Assembly (NCBI GenBank): GCA_026645945.1
Contig: JAPKMO010000010.1
Span: 1 to 59,020 of the forward strand
Reading direction: 5' to 3'
Source of the DNA: Anaerolineae bacterium
Lineage (GTDB): Bacteria; Chloroflexota; Anaerolineae; Aggregatilineales; Phototrophicaceae
Length of the DNA stretch: 59,020 nt
Made by a program: the position numbers and the translations under genes. Positions 8,693-15,865 of the stretch are shown in pieces (the stretch's first letter is position 1; every line of letters begins with the position of its first letter). The notes beneath the pieces are model-generated. The model did no database searches. It was not told where the DNA came from and saw only the letters and a program-made list of their open reading frames with translations.

Positions 8693-8737
8693 GTGGGTTG
8701 TAGGATGGCTGCCCGGTGAGTACAATAACCGCTGGTT

Positions 8738-8938
8738 ATGAAAACATCGGGAATGCAGGCGATGACTTTTTCTCCTGACGCCGCCCTCGTCACGCGCCCT
8801 TCCGCCGCTTTTTTTCTCAGCCGGATACAGAGCCGAACATGGTTTGTGATGGGTCTGGCCGCGATTGTGCTGCTGGCGGCGGTTCTGCGGCTGACCCATG
8901 TCCCCCCGCGCCGGAGGCGCAATTGTGCGAGTGGTTGA
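8738..8938 (+). CDS. Short membrane-segment ORF, possible gene remnant
   Basis: A 66-residue reading frame with one hydrophobic helix (FVMGLAAIVLLAAVLRL) followed by PPRRRR and a stop. A GTACAAT box lies about 20 nt upstream. The helix plus LRL resembles the first membrane segment of GT-C glycosyltransferases, and the next gene is one, so this may be a truncated N-terminus of an older copy or a frameshifted fragment. It could also be a spurious ORF. No ribosome-binding site was seen. Confidence 0.3.
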   Translation: MKTSGMQAMTFSPDAALVTRPSAAFFLSRIQSRTWFVMGLAAIVLLAAVLRLTHVPPRRRRNCASG

Positions 8939-8990
8939 CGGGTGTTATAGTTCCCAACAATCCCGCCTACAGCTTCATAGGAGATTTTAT

Positions 8991-10577
8991 TTGCTGTACC
9001 ATCTGCTGCGCGAATCCCCACTTCAAACGCCTGCTTTGCGTCGCCTGTCGGAACGCCTGCAAATATTGTGCAGTTTCCGCCAGATGGCCTGGGTCTTATT
9101 CGGGCTTGGATTCCTGCGCGCGCTGCTTTCCCTGCTGGCTTATCCCCCGGCGCATGGCGCGGACTCGCTGGCCTATTTTTTCTACGCTGAACGCTTGAAC
9201 GGGCTGGATATATCCAATTTGAGTCAGGTGGTACCGCCGCTGTATTCAGCGTTGATTCTGGTCAGTTACAAGTGGTTGGGGTCTATCTACTGGCTGGTAG
9301 GCGCGCAGTTTGTGATGTCTGCCGCGCTCGCGCCACTGTACTACCTGGCCCTTAAGCCGTATCAGCCTGTTTTTGCACTGCTGTCAGCGCTGGTCATCCT
9401 GCTGGATTTTCAGACGGCCACTCCGTTCAACTTCATTTCGACCGAACCGCTGTATATCTGGCTGCTGGCGGTGACGTTTTACCTCTTTATGCGACAGCTG
9501 CAAAAGACGCCCCCGCAGGGTTGGTTGCTGGCCGATACACTGCCCGGCCTGTCGCTGCTGCTGTTGATGTTAACTCGCGCGGTCGGGCGATTCCTGATCG
9601 TCCCGCTGGCAGCCATTTTCTGGCTGCGCACCCGCCACTGGAAACGCACACTTGTTTTCATCGGCGGTTTTGTCGCCTATCTGATGATATATTCGCTGCT
9701 GTCTCAGATTTGGCTAGGTGGCGTCGAAGGCTCGACCAGCAGTGATTACATGGTGACGGGAGTGGTGCTGCGTAACAAGGACTGGCTGACGCCGGAAAAT
9801 GGCCCGGCATCGGCGGAGTTCATTGAGATGAATGAACGCTGTACAGAATTGGGGCTGCGATTCTACGATTGTTATTATACGGTGCGCGGAAGTTGGGATG
9901 GCATGATCGGGCTGGTCATCAATACCACCCTCGAAAGCGTAACAGCCAACTGGTGGCCTTACGTCGAGGGCATCTGGCAGCGAACCAATGCTTTTTTGTC
10001 GCTTTCCGGCCAGCAGGTCGGCATTGACCCCGGACTGCCCAGCGAAGTCCAATGCCAGATGACCGACGCCCAGATTGATGCGCTAACCCCGGAAAGCACA
10101 TTGGGACGTGGCTGGGGCTGGACGTGGGGAATACGCGACTACATTAGCTTGAATTTTGAGGATTTTCGTGAGCGATACCGCCAGATGCGGATGGCATTGT
10201 GTCCGCCGCTGTCGGGGTCGTCTATGGCTAAAGACGTGGTGGATTACCTGATGTTCCGCTATCGTTCACTGGGTCGTCCGCAGCCATATCTGTATTATGG
10301 CCTGTTGACCCTGCTGGTGTTTGTGCCGCGCTGGGCGCGCCGCTACTGGGTAGTGCTGCTGACGGCGGGGGCGCTTCTGCTGTATCATGCGCTGATCTCG
10401 GCTGTAATCAACAATGTGCAGCCCCGTTATGTCATGGTGACGAATCCCTTCCGGGCAATTCTGTTGACCCTGCTGGTTTTCCTGATTTTCAGGATTGTGA
10501 TCTGGGGCGTGGACTGGCTGCTGTCCCGGCATATTCTGGCGAACCGTGTAGATGACAGCGAGGCATTGTCGTCGTAG
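8991..10577 (+). CDS. Multi-pass membrane protein, GT-C glycosyltransferase-like
   Basis: A 528-residue integral membrane protein with about 9-11 hydrophobic helices (for example MAWVLFGLGFLRALLSLLAY, FALLSALVILLDF and LLTLLVFLIFRIVIW). After the first helix comes a short loop HGADSLAYFFYAERL with an acidic residue, the place where GT-C lipid-linked sugar transferases carry their catalytic Asp. A large extracytoplasmic loop separates the two hydrophobic blocks. The TTG at 8991 is chosen because AGGAG sits 7 nt before it; the frame is open back to 8898 but that stretch lacks a ribosome-binding site. It probably forms an operon with the next gene, 10 nt downstream. The GT-C role is inferred from topology only. 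Confidence 0.7.
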   Translation: MLYHLLRESPLQTPALRRLSERLQILCSFRQMAWVLFGLGFLRALLSLLAYPPAHGADSLAYFFYAERLNGLDISNLSQVVPPLYSALILVSYKWLGSIYWLVGAQFVMSAALAPLYYLALKPYQPVFALLSALVILLDFQTATPFNFISTEPLYIWLLAVTFYLFMRQLQKTPPQGWLLADTLPGLSLLLLMLTRAVGRFLIVPLAAIFWLRTRHWKRTLVFIGGFVAYLMIYSLLSQIWLGGVEGSTSSDYMVTGVVLRNKDWLTPENGPASAEFIEMNERCTELGLRFYDCYYTVRGSWDGMIGLVINTTLESVTANWWPYVEGIWQRTNAFLSLSGQQVGIDPGLPSEVQCQMTDAQIDALTPESTLGRGWGWTWGIRDYISLNFEDFRERYRQMRMALCPPLSGSSMAKDVVDYLMFRYRSLGRPQPYLYYGLLTLLVFVPRWARRYWVVLLTAGALLLYHALISAVINNVQPRYVMVTNPFRAILLTLLVFLIFRIVIWGVDWLLSRHILANRVDDSEALSS

Positions 10578-10587
10578 CAGGTGATTC

Positions 10588-12585
10588 ATGCTGGATGAGA
10601 AGCGTGTAAATATACTGAGGCGCGTAATGCAGTCCGGGTTGCTGAACCCACCCGGTGAGCAGGCCCGCCTGACTGTGCCGGTATTTACGGTCAGCGGGGG
10701 AATCATCTTACTTGTCAGCCTGCAAATGCTCTGGAGTCACAGCAGCACGACCGGCGCGTTCCTGGGGCGCTACAGCGTCCGTTATACAGTCGCGCTGCTG
10801 GCTTCGCTTATCCTGCTTGGTTTATGGATGACGGCACTGTTTAAACGGCAGGCGGCCAACCGGCTTATCAGAGGACTGCCGGATCGCTGGTATATCGGTC
10901 TGGCGGCCATCTCCGGCCTGGCGGTGTTCGGGATTCTCGTTTCGCCGATTGAGGATCGCATCCAGCATTTTGCGGCCATTAACTGGTTGACAGGGCTGGC
11001 ACTGACTGGCTTGCTCAGACAAGACCAACCCGCGAGCCGCCGCTGGCTGTGGGTCGGCATTCCGATTGTTCTGGGCGTGTGGTTTGTCCCGGTGGTGATT
11101 TCGGTTCTGACCCGTCGCGCCTTCAGCCCGGACGAAGCCATGTGGGCCGATTATGCCAGTTCGGTGTTTCGGGCGAGCGGTATGTATGCGCGCACCTGGC
11201 TGCAAGAGCCGGTCGCTATTTTGCCCGGTTTAGGTTGGAGCGTGGCTGGTTATGGCTGGCTGCTTGAGCATGTATCCTTCACCCTTCTGACCGGGCGTGT
11301 CTGGAATTTTCTGGGTTATGTGGTGGCATTCGTGGGCATTGGTCTGGTGACATGGCGGCTGTACGGGCTGAAACCGGCACTCATAAACGTGGCTTTTGCC
11401 GCCTTGAGCCGCGCGTTTATCCCTGTGCTGGACTATCGTCCTGACCATCAGCTTCCGGCAGCAGCCATGTTCATCACTTTCGCGGCGATTCAGGGACGCC
11501 TGAGCCAACGGCGCGGCATCTGGCACTTTTTATGTGGCCTGCTGGCGACCCTCAGCTTACAGATTCATGCCGCCGGGGTGGCGCTGGCCTTCGGTTTTTC
11601 GGTGTTCTATCTGGTTGAAAGTCTGCCAAAGCTTCGCCGCCGCCAGTGGAATGCCTGCTGGCCGCTGCTTTGGTTTGGTATCGGCGCGCTGATCGGCAGC
11701 CTGATCTACTACTTGTTCAACGTTCAGCCGGTGGGCGGCCTGGAGATGTTCCTTAACACGCTTCTGGATGCGCGCGTGAACACCAATCGGCGGATTCTAT
11801 TTTTATCCTGGACTTCATTTTTTGAATGGATGCTGATTCTCAGCGCCTTCGCCTATTTGATCTGGCGGCGTTCACCGGCTGACCGGTTATTTCTCGGCAT
11901 CTTGGCGTGCGTCCTGGCGGGGGTTGTGTTGCTGGATTACCAGGGATACCGGACGCACTATAACGCCTTTTACATTGTGCCGGTGGGGGTGCTGCTGGTG
12001 AGCGCCTTCAACCCCGCGCGTGCCGGTGTTGGACGCCGCGCCATCTTGATCAGCTTAGGCGCGATTTTGATGCTGGTAGGTTTAAGCTCCAGCAGTTTCA
12101 TCGCCTGGCCGGCGGTTCAGCAGTGGGTGAAAACCGGAGAACTGCCCCGCTTTCTGTACACGGAACTGGAGCCGGTATTATCTCCTTTCATCCAGAAAGA
12201 TGATGTCGTCGTCAGCACGCACCAGCTTATCTGGACGTTCCCCGACCACCCGCACCTCATCAGTGTTGGGGCGGAAGTCACAGCCATGCGCCGGTGGGGA
12301 CTTGACGACCCCGTGTTGGTCTGGCAGCGCGTTCGGCCAACAAAAGTAGTGTACGTGAAAGACCAGATGGATCTTTCGCCTGCGCTGTTGGCATATATGG
12401 AGCAGCGCTGGTTCGAGGTTTGTTTGACCCGGCAAGTGATCGAACAGGAAGTCACCCTCTATGCGGAAAACTGCGGCGGTGTTGATGGGGTTCACGCTGT
12501 CCACACCCAGGTTGATGTAGGCTACTCCGGCGACCCGCTGGAAAGCCCGCTGCCGCTCACGGTGATCGAGTTCACGGGCAGGTAG
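10588..12585 (+). CDS. Multi-pass membrane protein, GT-C-like, with chimeric C-terminus
   Basis: A 665-residue membrane protein with about 12 hydrophobic segments. RRAFSPDEAMWADYASSVF places an Asp-Glu pair after an early helix, as in GT39/PMT-like GT-C transferases. The soluble C-terminal domain (about residues 510-630) carries Trp/Val-rich strands such as VLVWQRVRPTKVVYVKDQM. The last ~33 codons (from about 12485) read through DNA that is the reverse complement of the start of a SIMPL-domain gene (compare 30381-30500), so the natural C-terminus was probably replaced. The stop TAG at 12583 lies in that foreign segment. Function is inferred as sugar transfer to or across the membrane. Confidence 0.7.
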   Translation: MLDEKRVNILRRVMQSGLLNPPGEQARLTVPVFTVSGGIILLVSLQMLWSHSSTTGAFLGRYSVRYTVALLASLILLGLWMTALFKRQAANRLIRGLPDRWYIGLAAISGLAVFGILVSPIEDRIQHFAAINWLTGLALTGLLRQDQPASRRWLWVGIPIVLGVWFVPVVISVLTRRAFSPDEAMWADYASSVFRASGMYARTWLQEPVAILPGLGWSVAGYGWLLEHVSFTLLTGRVWNFLGYVVAFVGIGLVTWRLYGLKPALINVAFAALSRAFIPVLDYRPDHQLPAAAMFITFAAIQGRLSQRRGIWHFLCGLLATLSLQIHAAGVALAFGFSVFYLVESLPKLRRRQWNACWPLLWFGIGALIGSLIYYLFNVQPVGGLEMFLNTLLDARVNTNRRILFLSWTSFFEWMLILSAFAYLIWRRSPADRLFLGILACVLAGVVLLDYQGYRTHYNAFYIVPVGVLLVSAFNPARAGVGRRAILISLGAILMLVGLSSSSFIAWPAVQQWVKTGELPRFLYTELEPVLSPFIQKDDVVVSTHQLIWTFPDHPHLISVGAEVTAMRRWGLDDPVLVWQRVRPTKVVYVKDQMDLSPALLAYMEQRWFEVCLTRQVIEQEVTLYAENCGGVDGVHAVHTQVDVGYSGDPLESPLPLTVIEFTGR

Positions 12586-12608
12586 CTGCCCCGCCTGCGC
12601 CCGTAAAG
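12490..12608 (-). pseudogene. Fragment of a SIMPL-domain (DUF541) gene, antisense to the upstream gene's 3' end
   Basis: Read on the minus strand, this stretch matches the end of the signal peptide and the first strands of the SIMPL gene at 30381-30500. There is an identical 31-nt run (12543-12573 against 30418-30448), and about nine of ten positions agree across the core. Translation recovers VAYINLGVDSVN, as in the intact protein, but a one-base deletion near 12526 breaks the frame between this and the upstream SITVSGSG part. Only about 120 bp remain, with no start or end. It is a decayed paralogue fragment, not a gene. Confidence 0.85.
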
Positions 12609-12634
12609 CCCGGTCGTGCATCACCGCGCTTTTT

Positions 12635-12827
12635 CGATAAAGGGTTATGGTAGTTCGTAGGGACGCAAGGCCTTACGCCTCTACCCGCGAAACAACCTTT
12701 ATCAAGCCTCAATGACCTTTTAAATTAAAAAATCCATTAAGAGTTTATCCGTAAATTAAGCCCACTGTTCCGCTATCAGATCAATCGGTTCACGGATAGA
12801 TACTAAACTTTTATGTGCGACTGCCCT
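12635..12827 (+). repeat. MITE-like element A, copy 1 (left end lost)
   Basis: It shares GGGTTATGG, an imperfect palindrome around GCAAGGCC (12657-12684), CTACCCGCGAAACAACC and CCTCAATGACCTTTT with the copy at 46242-46397. The right end at 12813-12827 (reverse complement AGGGCAGTCGCACAT) matches the terminal inverted repeat of the other copies. The left terminal repeat was not found. A 53-bp element B sits inside at 12746-12798. Confidence 0.75.
12746..12798 (-). repeat. Palindromic element B, shortened copy
   Basis: It begins TATCCGTAAA and ends with the inverted TTCACGGATA. The interior is the reverse complement of the copy at 35032-35101 (GATCAATCGG against CCGATTGATC), but one arm of the central 22-bp palindrome is deleted. 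It is inserted near CCATTAAG of element A; copy 3 of element A lacks it. Confidence 0.7.
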
Positions 12828-12847
12828 GCATCAGCGCGCCGGTTAGC

Positions 12848-13030
12848 CAGGGCAATTGCATATCATGCCAGGTTCGGAGCCATAAAGGGTTATGGTGGTT
12901 CGTAGGGGGCGCAAGGCCTTGCGCCCCTACCCGCGAAACGGCGATTGATCTGGTAGCAGAACAGTGGGCTTAAGCCCACTGTCTGGTGGGTTTACGGATA
13001 AACTCTAAGCTTTCATATGCGATTGCCCTA
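12848..13030 (+). mobile_element. MITE-like element A, copy 2, with inverted ends and 9-bp target duplication
   Basis: Terminal inverted repeats are AGGGCAATTGCATAT (12849-12863) and, inverted, AGGGCAATCGCATAT (13015-13029), matching at 14 of 15 positions. The direct repeat CCGGTTAGC flanks it at 12839-12847 and 13031-13039, as expected of a 9-bp target-site duplication. It has no coding capacity in 183 bp. The inner part carries a palindrome around GCAAGGCC and element B with its 22-bp palindrome at 12961-12982. It was probably mobilised in trans by a transposase outside this window. Confidence 0.8.
12961..12982. repeat. 22-bp perfect palindrome of element B
   Basis: Two inverted 11-mers, ACAGTGGGCTT and its complement AAGCCCACTGT, meet at the centre TTAA. 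Identical copies are at 20143-20164 and 35062-35083. It is followed by CTGGTGGGTTTACGGATAAA here and at 35084. Confidence 0.9.
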
Positions 13031-13039
13031 CCGGTTAGC

Positions 13040-13068
13040 TTGACTTGCCGTGCGATTTGTGATACGAT
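13040..13068 (+). promoter_or_regulatory. Sigma70-type promoter of the iclR-type gene
   Basis: TTGACT (13040-13045), a 17-nt spacer, then TACGAT (13063-13068). Transcription would begin near 13075, upstream of the operator palindrome and about 50 nt before the ATG. Confidence 0.65.
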
Positions 13069-13088
13069 TTTTCAAAATGAGATACACT

Positions 13089-13105
13089 GTTTCATATTAT
13101 GAAAC
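13089..13105. promoter_or_regulatory. Operator-like palindrome before the IclR gene
   Basis: GTTTCATA, a single T, and TATGAAAC form a perfect 17-bp inverted repeat between the predicted transcription start and the IclR ATG. Further TTTCA/TGAAA half-sites lie at 13070 and 13115. IclR regulators bind such palindromes and commonly control their own gene, so this is a likely autoregulatory site. Confidence 0.6.
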
Positions 13106-13123
13106 TTACCGGTTTTTGAAACG

Positions 13124-13918
13124 ATGATTGCTTCAGTAGCCAAAGCACTCGAAATATTAAACCTCTTCAGCACCGCCGAACCCTGCCTGACGCTGACGAC
13201 CATCAGCAAGCGCCTGGGGATGCATAAAAGCACGGCGCACCATCTGCTGAACACCCTGCTTCAATACGGCTTCATCGAACAGCAGGCCGACGATTCCTAC
13301 GCCCTGGGCAAGACGATCATCGCCCTCACCCAGAACGTCCTGGTCAATGTCGAACTGCGCGACCGCGCCGCGCCCCTTCTGCGCGAGCTGGCCGACACCT
13401 GCAACGAATCCGTTTACCTCACCGTCCGCGATGGCGACCGGGTTTTGTACATTTACGCGATCGAGTCGTCGCAGCGCCTGTTGGCGCGGACGGCGGTCGG
13501 CGATTACGCGCCGCTGTATTGCACGGCGGTCGGCAAAGCGGTGCTGGCCTTTTTGCCCCCGGAAGAAGTCAGCCGCCTGTATGCGGATCGTCCCGATTCC
13601 CTGGCCGCTTTCACACCGCACACCCTGACCGGCTTCCGCCAGCTTCAGGATGATCTGGCCCGCTCCCGGTCGCGCGGGTATACGGTGGATAACCAGGAAC
13701 ACGAACTGAATACCTTTTGTGTGGGCGCGCCGATTTTTGACGCGCACAACGCAGTGATCGGCGCGTGCAGCATTTCCGGGCTGGACGCCGAGATTATCGG
13801 TGCGCGGCTGGAGGCGCTTTCCAGCGGTGTGGTGTACACCGCTCAGCAAATTTCGCGGCGGATGGGGTATGTGCCTGAACGCATGTCTATGGTTCGGCAG
13901 AACATGGCGGGGAAGTGA
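13124..13918 (+). CDS. IclR-family transcriptional regulator
   Basis: A 264-residue cytoplasmic DNA-binding regulator. Residues 1-65 hold the winged helix (SVAKALEILNLF, then LTTISKRLGMHKSTAHHLL as the helix-turn-helix). Residues 75-250 are the IclR effector-binding domain, with YCTAVGKAVLAFLP, GYTVDNQEHE and CVGAPIFDAHNAVIGACSIS. It overlaps the next gene by one base (TGATG), so it leads an operon of sialidase-like, DHDPS-family and ABC-transport genes and probably senses their substrate or an intermediate. The palindrome at 13089-13105 is its likely operator. Confidence 0.93.
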   Translation: MIASVAKALEILNLFSTAEPCLTLTTISKRLGMHKSTAHHLLNTLLQYGFIEQQADDSYALGKTIIALTQNVLVNVELRDRAAPLLRELADTCNESVYLTVRDGDRVLYIYAIESSQRLLARTAVGDYAPLYCTAVGKAVLAFLPPEEVSRLYADRPDSLAAFTPHTLTGFRQLQDDLARSRSRGYTVDNQEHELNTFCVGAPIFDAHNAVIGACSISGLDAEIIGARLEALSSGVVYTAQQISRRMGYVPERMSMVRQNMAGK

Positions 13919-14874
13919 TGAACATCCTCAAAATGCCGGTTTTTGAACGCCTGAGCGACCGCCCGTTTGCCCACTGCGCGGTGCTGGCCGACCTGGGCGA
14001 AGCCGGGCTGGCGGCGGTGTGGATGGGCGGCTCGTATGAAACCGCGCCGGATGTCGGCCTGCTGGAAGCGCGGCTGCTGCCCGGCGCAGATGGCTGGACG
14101 CCCCCGCGCGTGATCGCCCAGGTGGACGGCCATTCATTGGGGCAGCCGGTTCTGCTGCCCCGGCCCGGCGGCGACATCTGGTTTTTTTATGTCGTCATCC
14201 AGCAGCAGGACTGGCGCAGCGCCCTGCCGTATGTCAAAAAATCCTCCGACGGCGGCCAGACCTGGAGCGAACCCGTCCGCTTGTTTGATTATCCCGGTCT
14301 GATGCTCCGCAGCCGCCCGTTGGTTCTTCAAAACCGCATCATTTTGCCGGCTTACGACGAAAACACCTGGCAGTCGCGCATGATTATCAGCGACGACAGC
14401 GGCCAGACCTGGCGGCTGACCGCGCCGATGATTTCCCCAAACGGCAATATCCATCCTAACCTGGTGGTGATGCCAGGCGGACGGCTGCTGTGTTACCTGC
14501 GTACCGGCGGTAGGGGCGGCGTCATCTGGCGTTCGGAGTCGTCGGACGGCGGGGAAAGCTGGTCGGCGCTGGAAGCCACCGCGCTGCCGAACCCCAATTC
14601 CGGCATTGACCTGCTCAAACTGGCAAGCGGGCGGCTGGCGCTGGCCTACAACAACAGCGCCACGCTGCGGACGCCGCTGTGCGTGGCATTGACGACCGGC
14701 GAAAACGAGGACTGGCACTGGCAGCAGGTGATCGAAGACGAATATGCCGAAATTTCCTACCCGGCGCTGCTGCAAACCGCCGACCGGGCCGTTCACCTGG
14801 TTTATACCTACCGGCGCGAAACTATTCATTACGCGCGCTTTGACGAAGATTGGCTGATGCAGGGGGAGTTATGA
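13918..14874 (+). CDS. Sialidase-like BNR/Asp-box protein
   Basis: A 318-residue beta-propeller protein of the exo-sialidase/neuraminidase superfamily. Three Asp boxes (S-x-D-x-G-x-T/S-W) are visible: SSDGGQTW (109-116), SDDSGQTW (158-165) and SSDGGESW (208-215). RSRPLVL and NIHPNLV resemble conserved strands of bacterial BNR proteins. No signal peptide is present, so it should be cytoplasmic, unlike secreted sialidases; it may act on an imported oligosaccharide or sugar acid. The ATG at 13918 overlaps the iclR-type stop, and the 3' end overlaps the next ATG by 4 nt. The substrate is not deducible. Confidence 0.8.
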   Translation: MNILKMPVFERLSDRPFAHCAVLADLGEAGLAAVWMGGSYETAPDVGLLEARLLPGADGWTPPRVIAQVDGHSLGQPVLLPRPGGDIWFFYVVIQQQDWRSALPYVKKSSDGGQTWSEPVRLFDYPGLMLRSRPLVLQNRIILPAYDENTWQSRMIISDDSGQTWRLTAPMISPNGNIHPNLVVMPGGRLLCYLRTGGRGGVIWRSESSDGGESWSALEATALPNPNSGIDLLKLASGRLALAYNNSATLRTPLCVALTTGENEDWHWQQVIEDEYAEISYPALLQTADRAVHLVYTYRRETIHYARFDEDWLMQGEL

Positions 14875-15773
14875 TGACTCGACTCAAAATCATGGGCGTG
14901 ATTGTGCCGATGTTAACCCCGTTCACCGGCGATGGCCGGGTGGACGAAGGCGGGATCGCTGCGCTGGTGGATTTTCTGATCGCGCGCGGCATCGCCGGTC
15001 TGTTCCCGCTTGGCACAACCGGCGAAGGTCCCCTGCTGACGACGGCGGAGCGCCAGCAGGCCGCCGAATGGGTTATCCGGCATACCAACCGGCGCGTGCC
15101 GGTTATCGTCCATACCGGCGCGATTACCACCGCTGAAACCATCACGCTGACCCGCCATGCCCGTGATGCGGGCGCGGATGCGGTGGCAGTCGTCCCGCCT
15201 TATTTTTACACTCTCAGCGCTGACGCCCTGTATGAACATTTTGAGGCGGTTGCCCAGGCCGTCCCGGATTTCCCGGTTTATCTGTATAACAATCCCGGCG
15301 TTACCCCCAACAACCTCTCGACCGATCTGGTCTTTAAACTGGCGGCGCTGCCGAACATTATCGGCCTCAAGGACAGCAGCGGGTCGCTGGCGACCCTGTT
15401 TGCCTGCCGCTCCTTGCAGGACGGCCAGTTTAACACGGCCAGCGGGCCGGACGGCCTGATTATGGCCGGGCAGGCAGTCGGCCTGGATGCCTGCGTCTCC
15501 GGCAATGCCAATTTCGTGCCGGAACTGGTTGTCGGCATCCTGACGGCGGCCAAAAACGGCGATCTGGCGGCGGCGCGCGCGCTGCAAGCCCAACTGGATG
15601 CCGTGCGACAAATCCTGGGCGACGGCGACCTGTCCCTGTTTAAAGCCATGTGCGCCCGGCGCGGCGTCCCCATCGGGGATGTGCGCCTGCCCCTGCGCCG
15701 CGCAGCGGCAGCGCGTATCGAAACCTGCTGGCAGGCGCTTTGCGCCCTGAATGTAATGCCGGTATCTGCCTGA
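14871..15773 (+). CDS. Dihydrodipicolinate synthase / N-acetylneuraminate lyase family aldolase
   Basis: A class I pyruvate-dependent aldolase of 300 residues. Conserved features are GTTGEGPLLT (48-57), Tyr139 in YLYNNPG, and the Schiff-base Lys167 in IIGLKDSSGS. The TIM barrel is of normal length. Placement in an IclR-sialidase-ABC operon favours a catabolic role (N-acetylneuraminate lyase-like or 2-keto-3-deoxy sugar-acid aldolase) over lysine synthesis. GGGGGAG lies just before the ATG at 14871, and the start overlaps the previous stop (ATGA). The exact substrate within the family cannot be assigned from these motifs. Confidence 0.88.
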   Translation: MMTRLKIMGVIVPMLTPFTGDGRVDEGGIAALVDFLIARGIAGLFPLGTTGEGPLLTTAERQQAAEWVIRHTNRRVPVIVHTGAITTAETITLTRHARDAGADAVAVVPPYFYTLSADALYEHFEAVAQAVPDFPVYLYNNPGVTPNNLSTDLVFKLAALPNIIGLKDSSGSLATLFACRSLQDGQFNTASGPDGLIMAGQAVGLDACVSGNANFVPELVVGILTAAKNGDLAAARALQAQLDAVRQILGDGDLSLFKAMCARRGVPIGDVRLPLRRAAAARIETCWQALCALNVMPVSA

Positions 15774-15865
15774 GGCAGGGAAAGGAGGAACGTTACCGAC
15801 TGAAATCGGCTGTTCATCAAAATTACTTCGATACGGTATTTAATGAGTGAAGTGAGGAAGTTGTC

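Larger units (their letters stand above)
12586..13123. repeat. 538-nt gene-free region holding nested repeat elements
   Basis: After the SIMPL fragment this gap contains two copies of a MITE-like element (12635-12827, left end degraded; 12848-13030, complete), each carrying an internal second palindromic element in opposite orientations (12746-12798; about 12942-13000). The IclR gene's promoter and operator follow at 13040-13105. The region appears to have been built by successive insertions. Confidence 0.8.

Noticed and set aside
7262..8899. 545-codon minus-strand ORF over recD2
   Set aside because: It overlies a gene with all helicase motifs intact and has the His/Val/Gln-rich composition typical of antisense shadows.
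12619..12836. Target-site duplication for element A copy 1 (CATCACCGC against CATCAGCGC)
   Set aside because: Only 8 of 9 bases match and the left inverted end is missing, so the border cannot be trusted.
14871..15773. dapA for lysine synthesis
   Set aside because: Motifs allow it, but the IclR-sialidase-ABC operon setting favours a catabolic aldolase.
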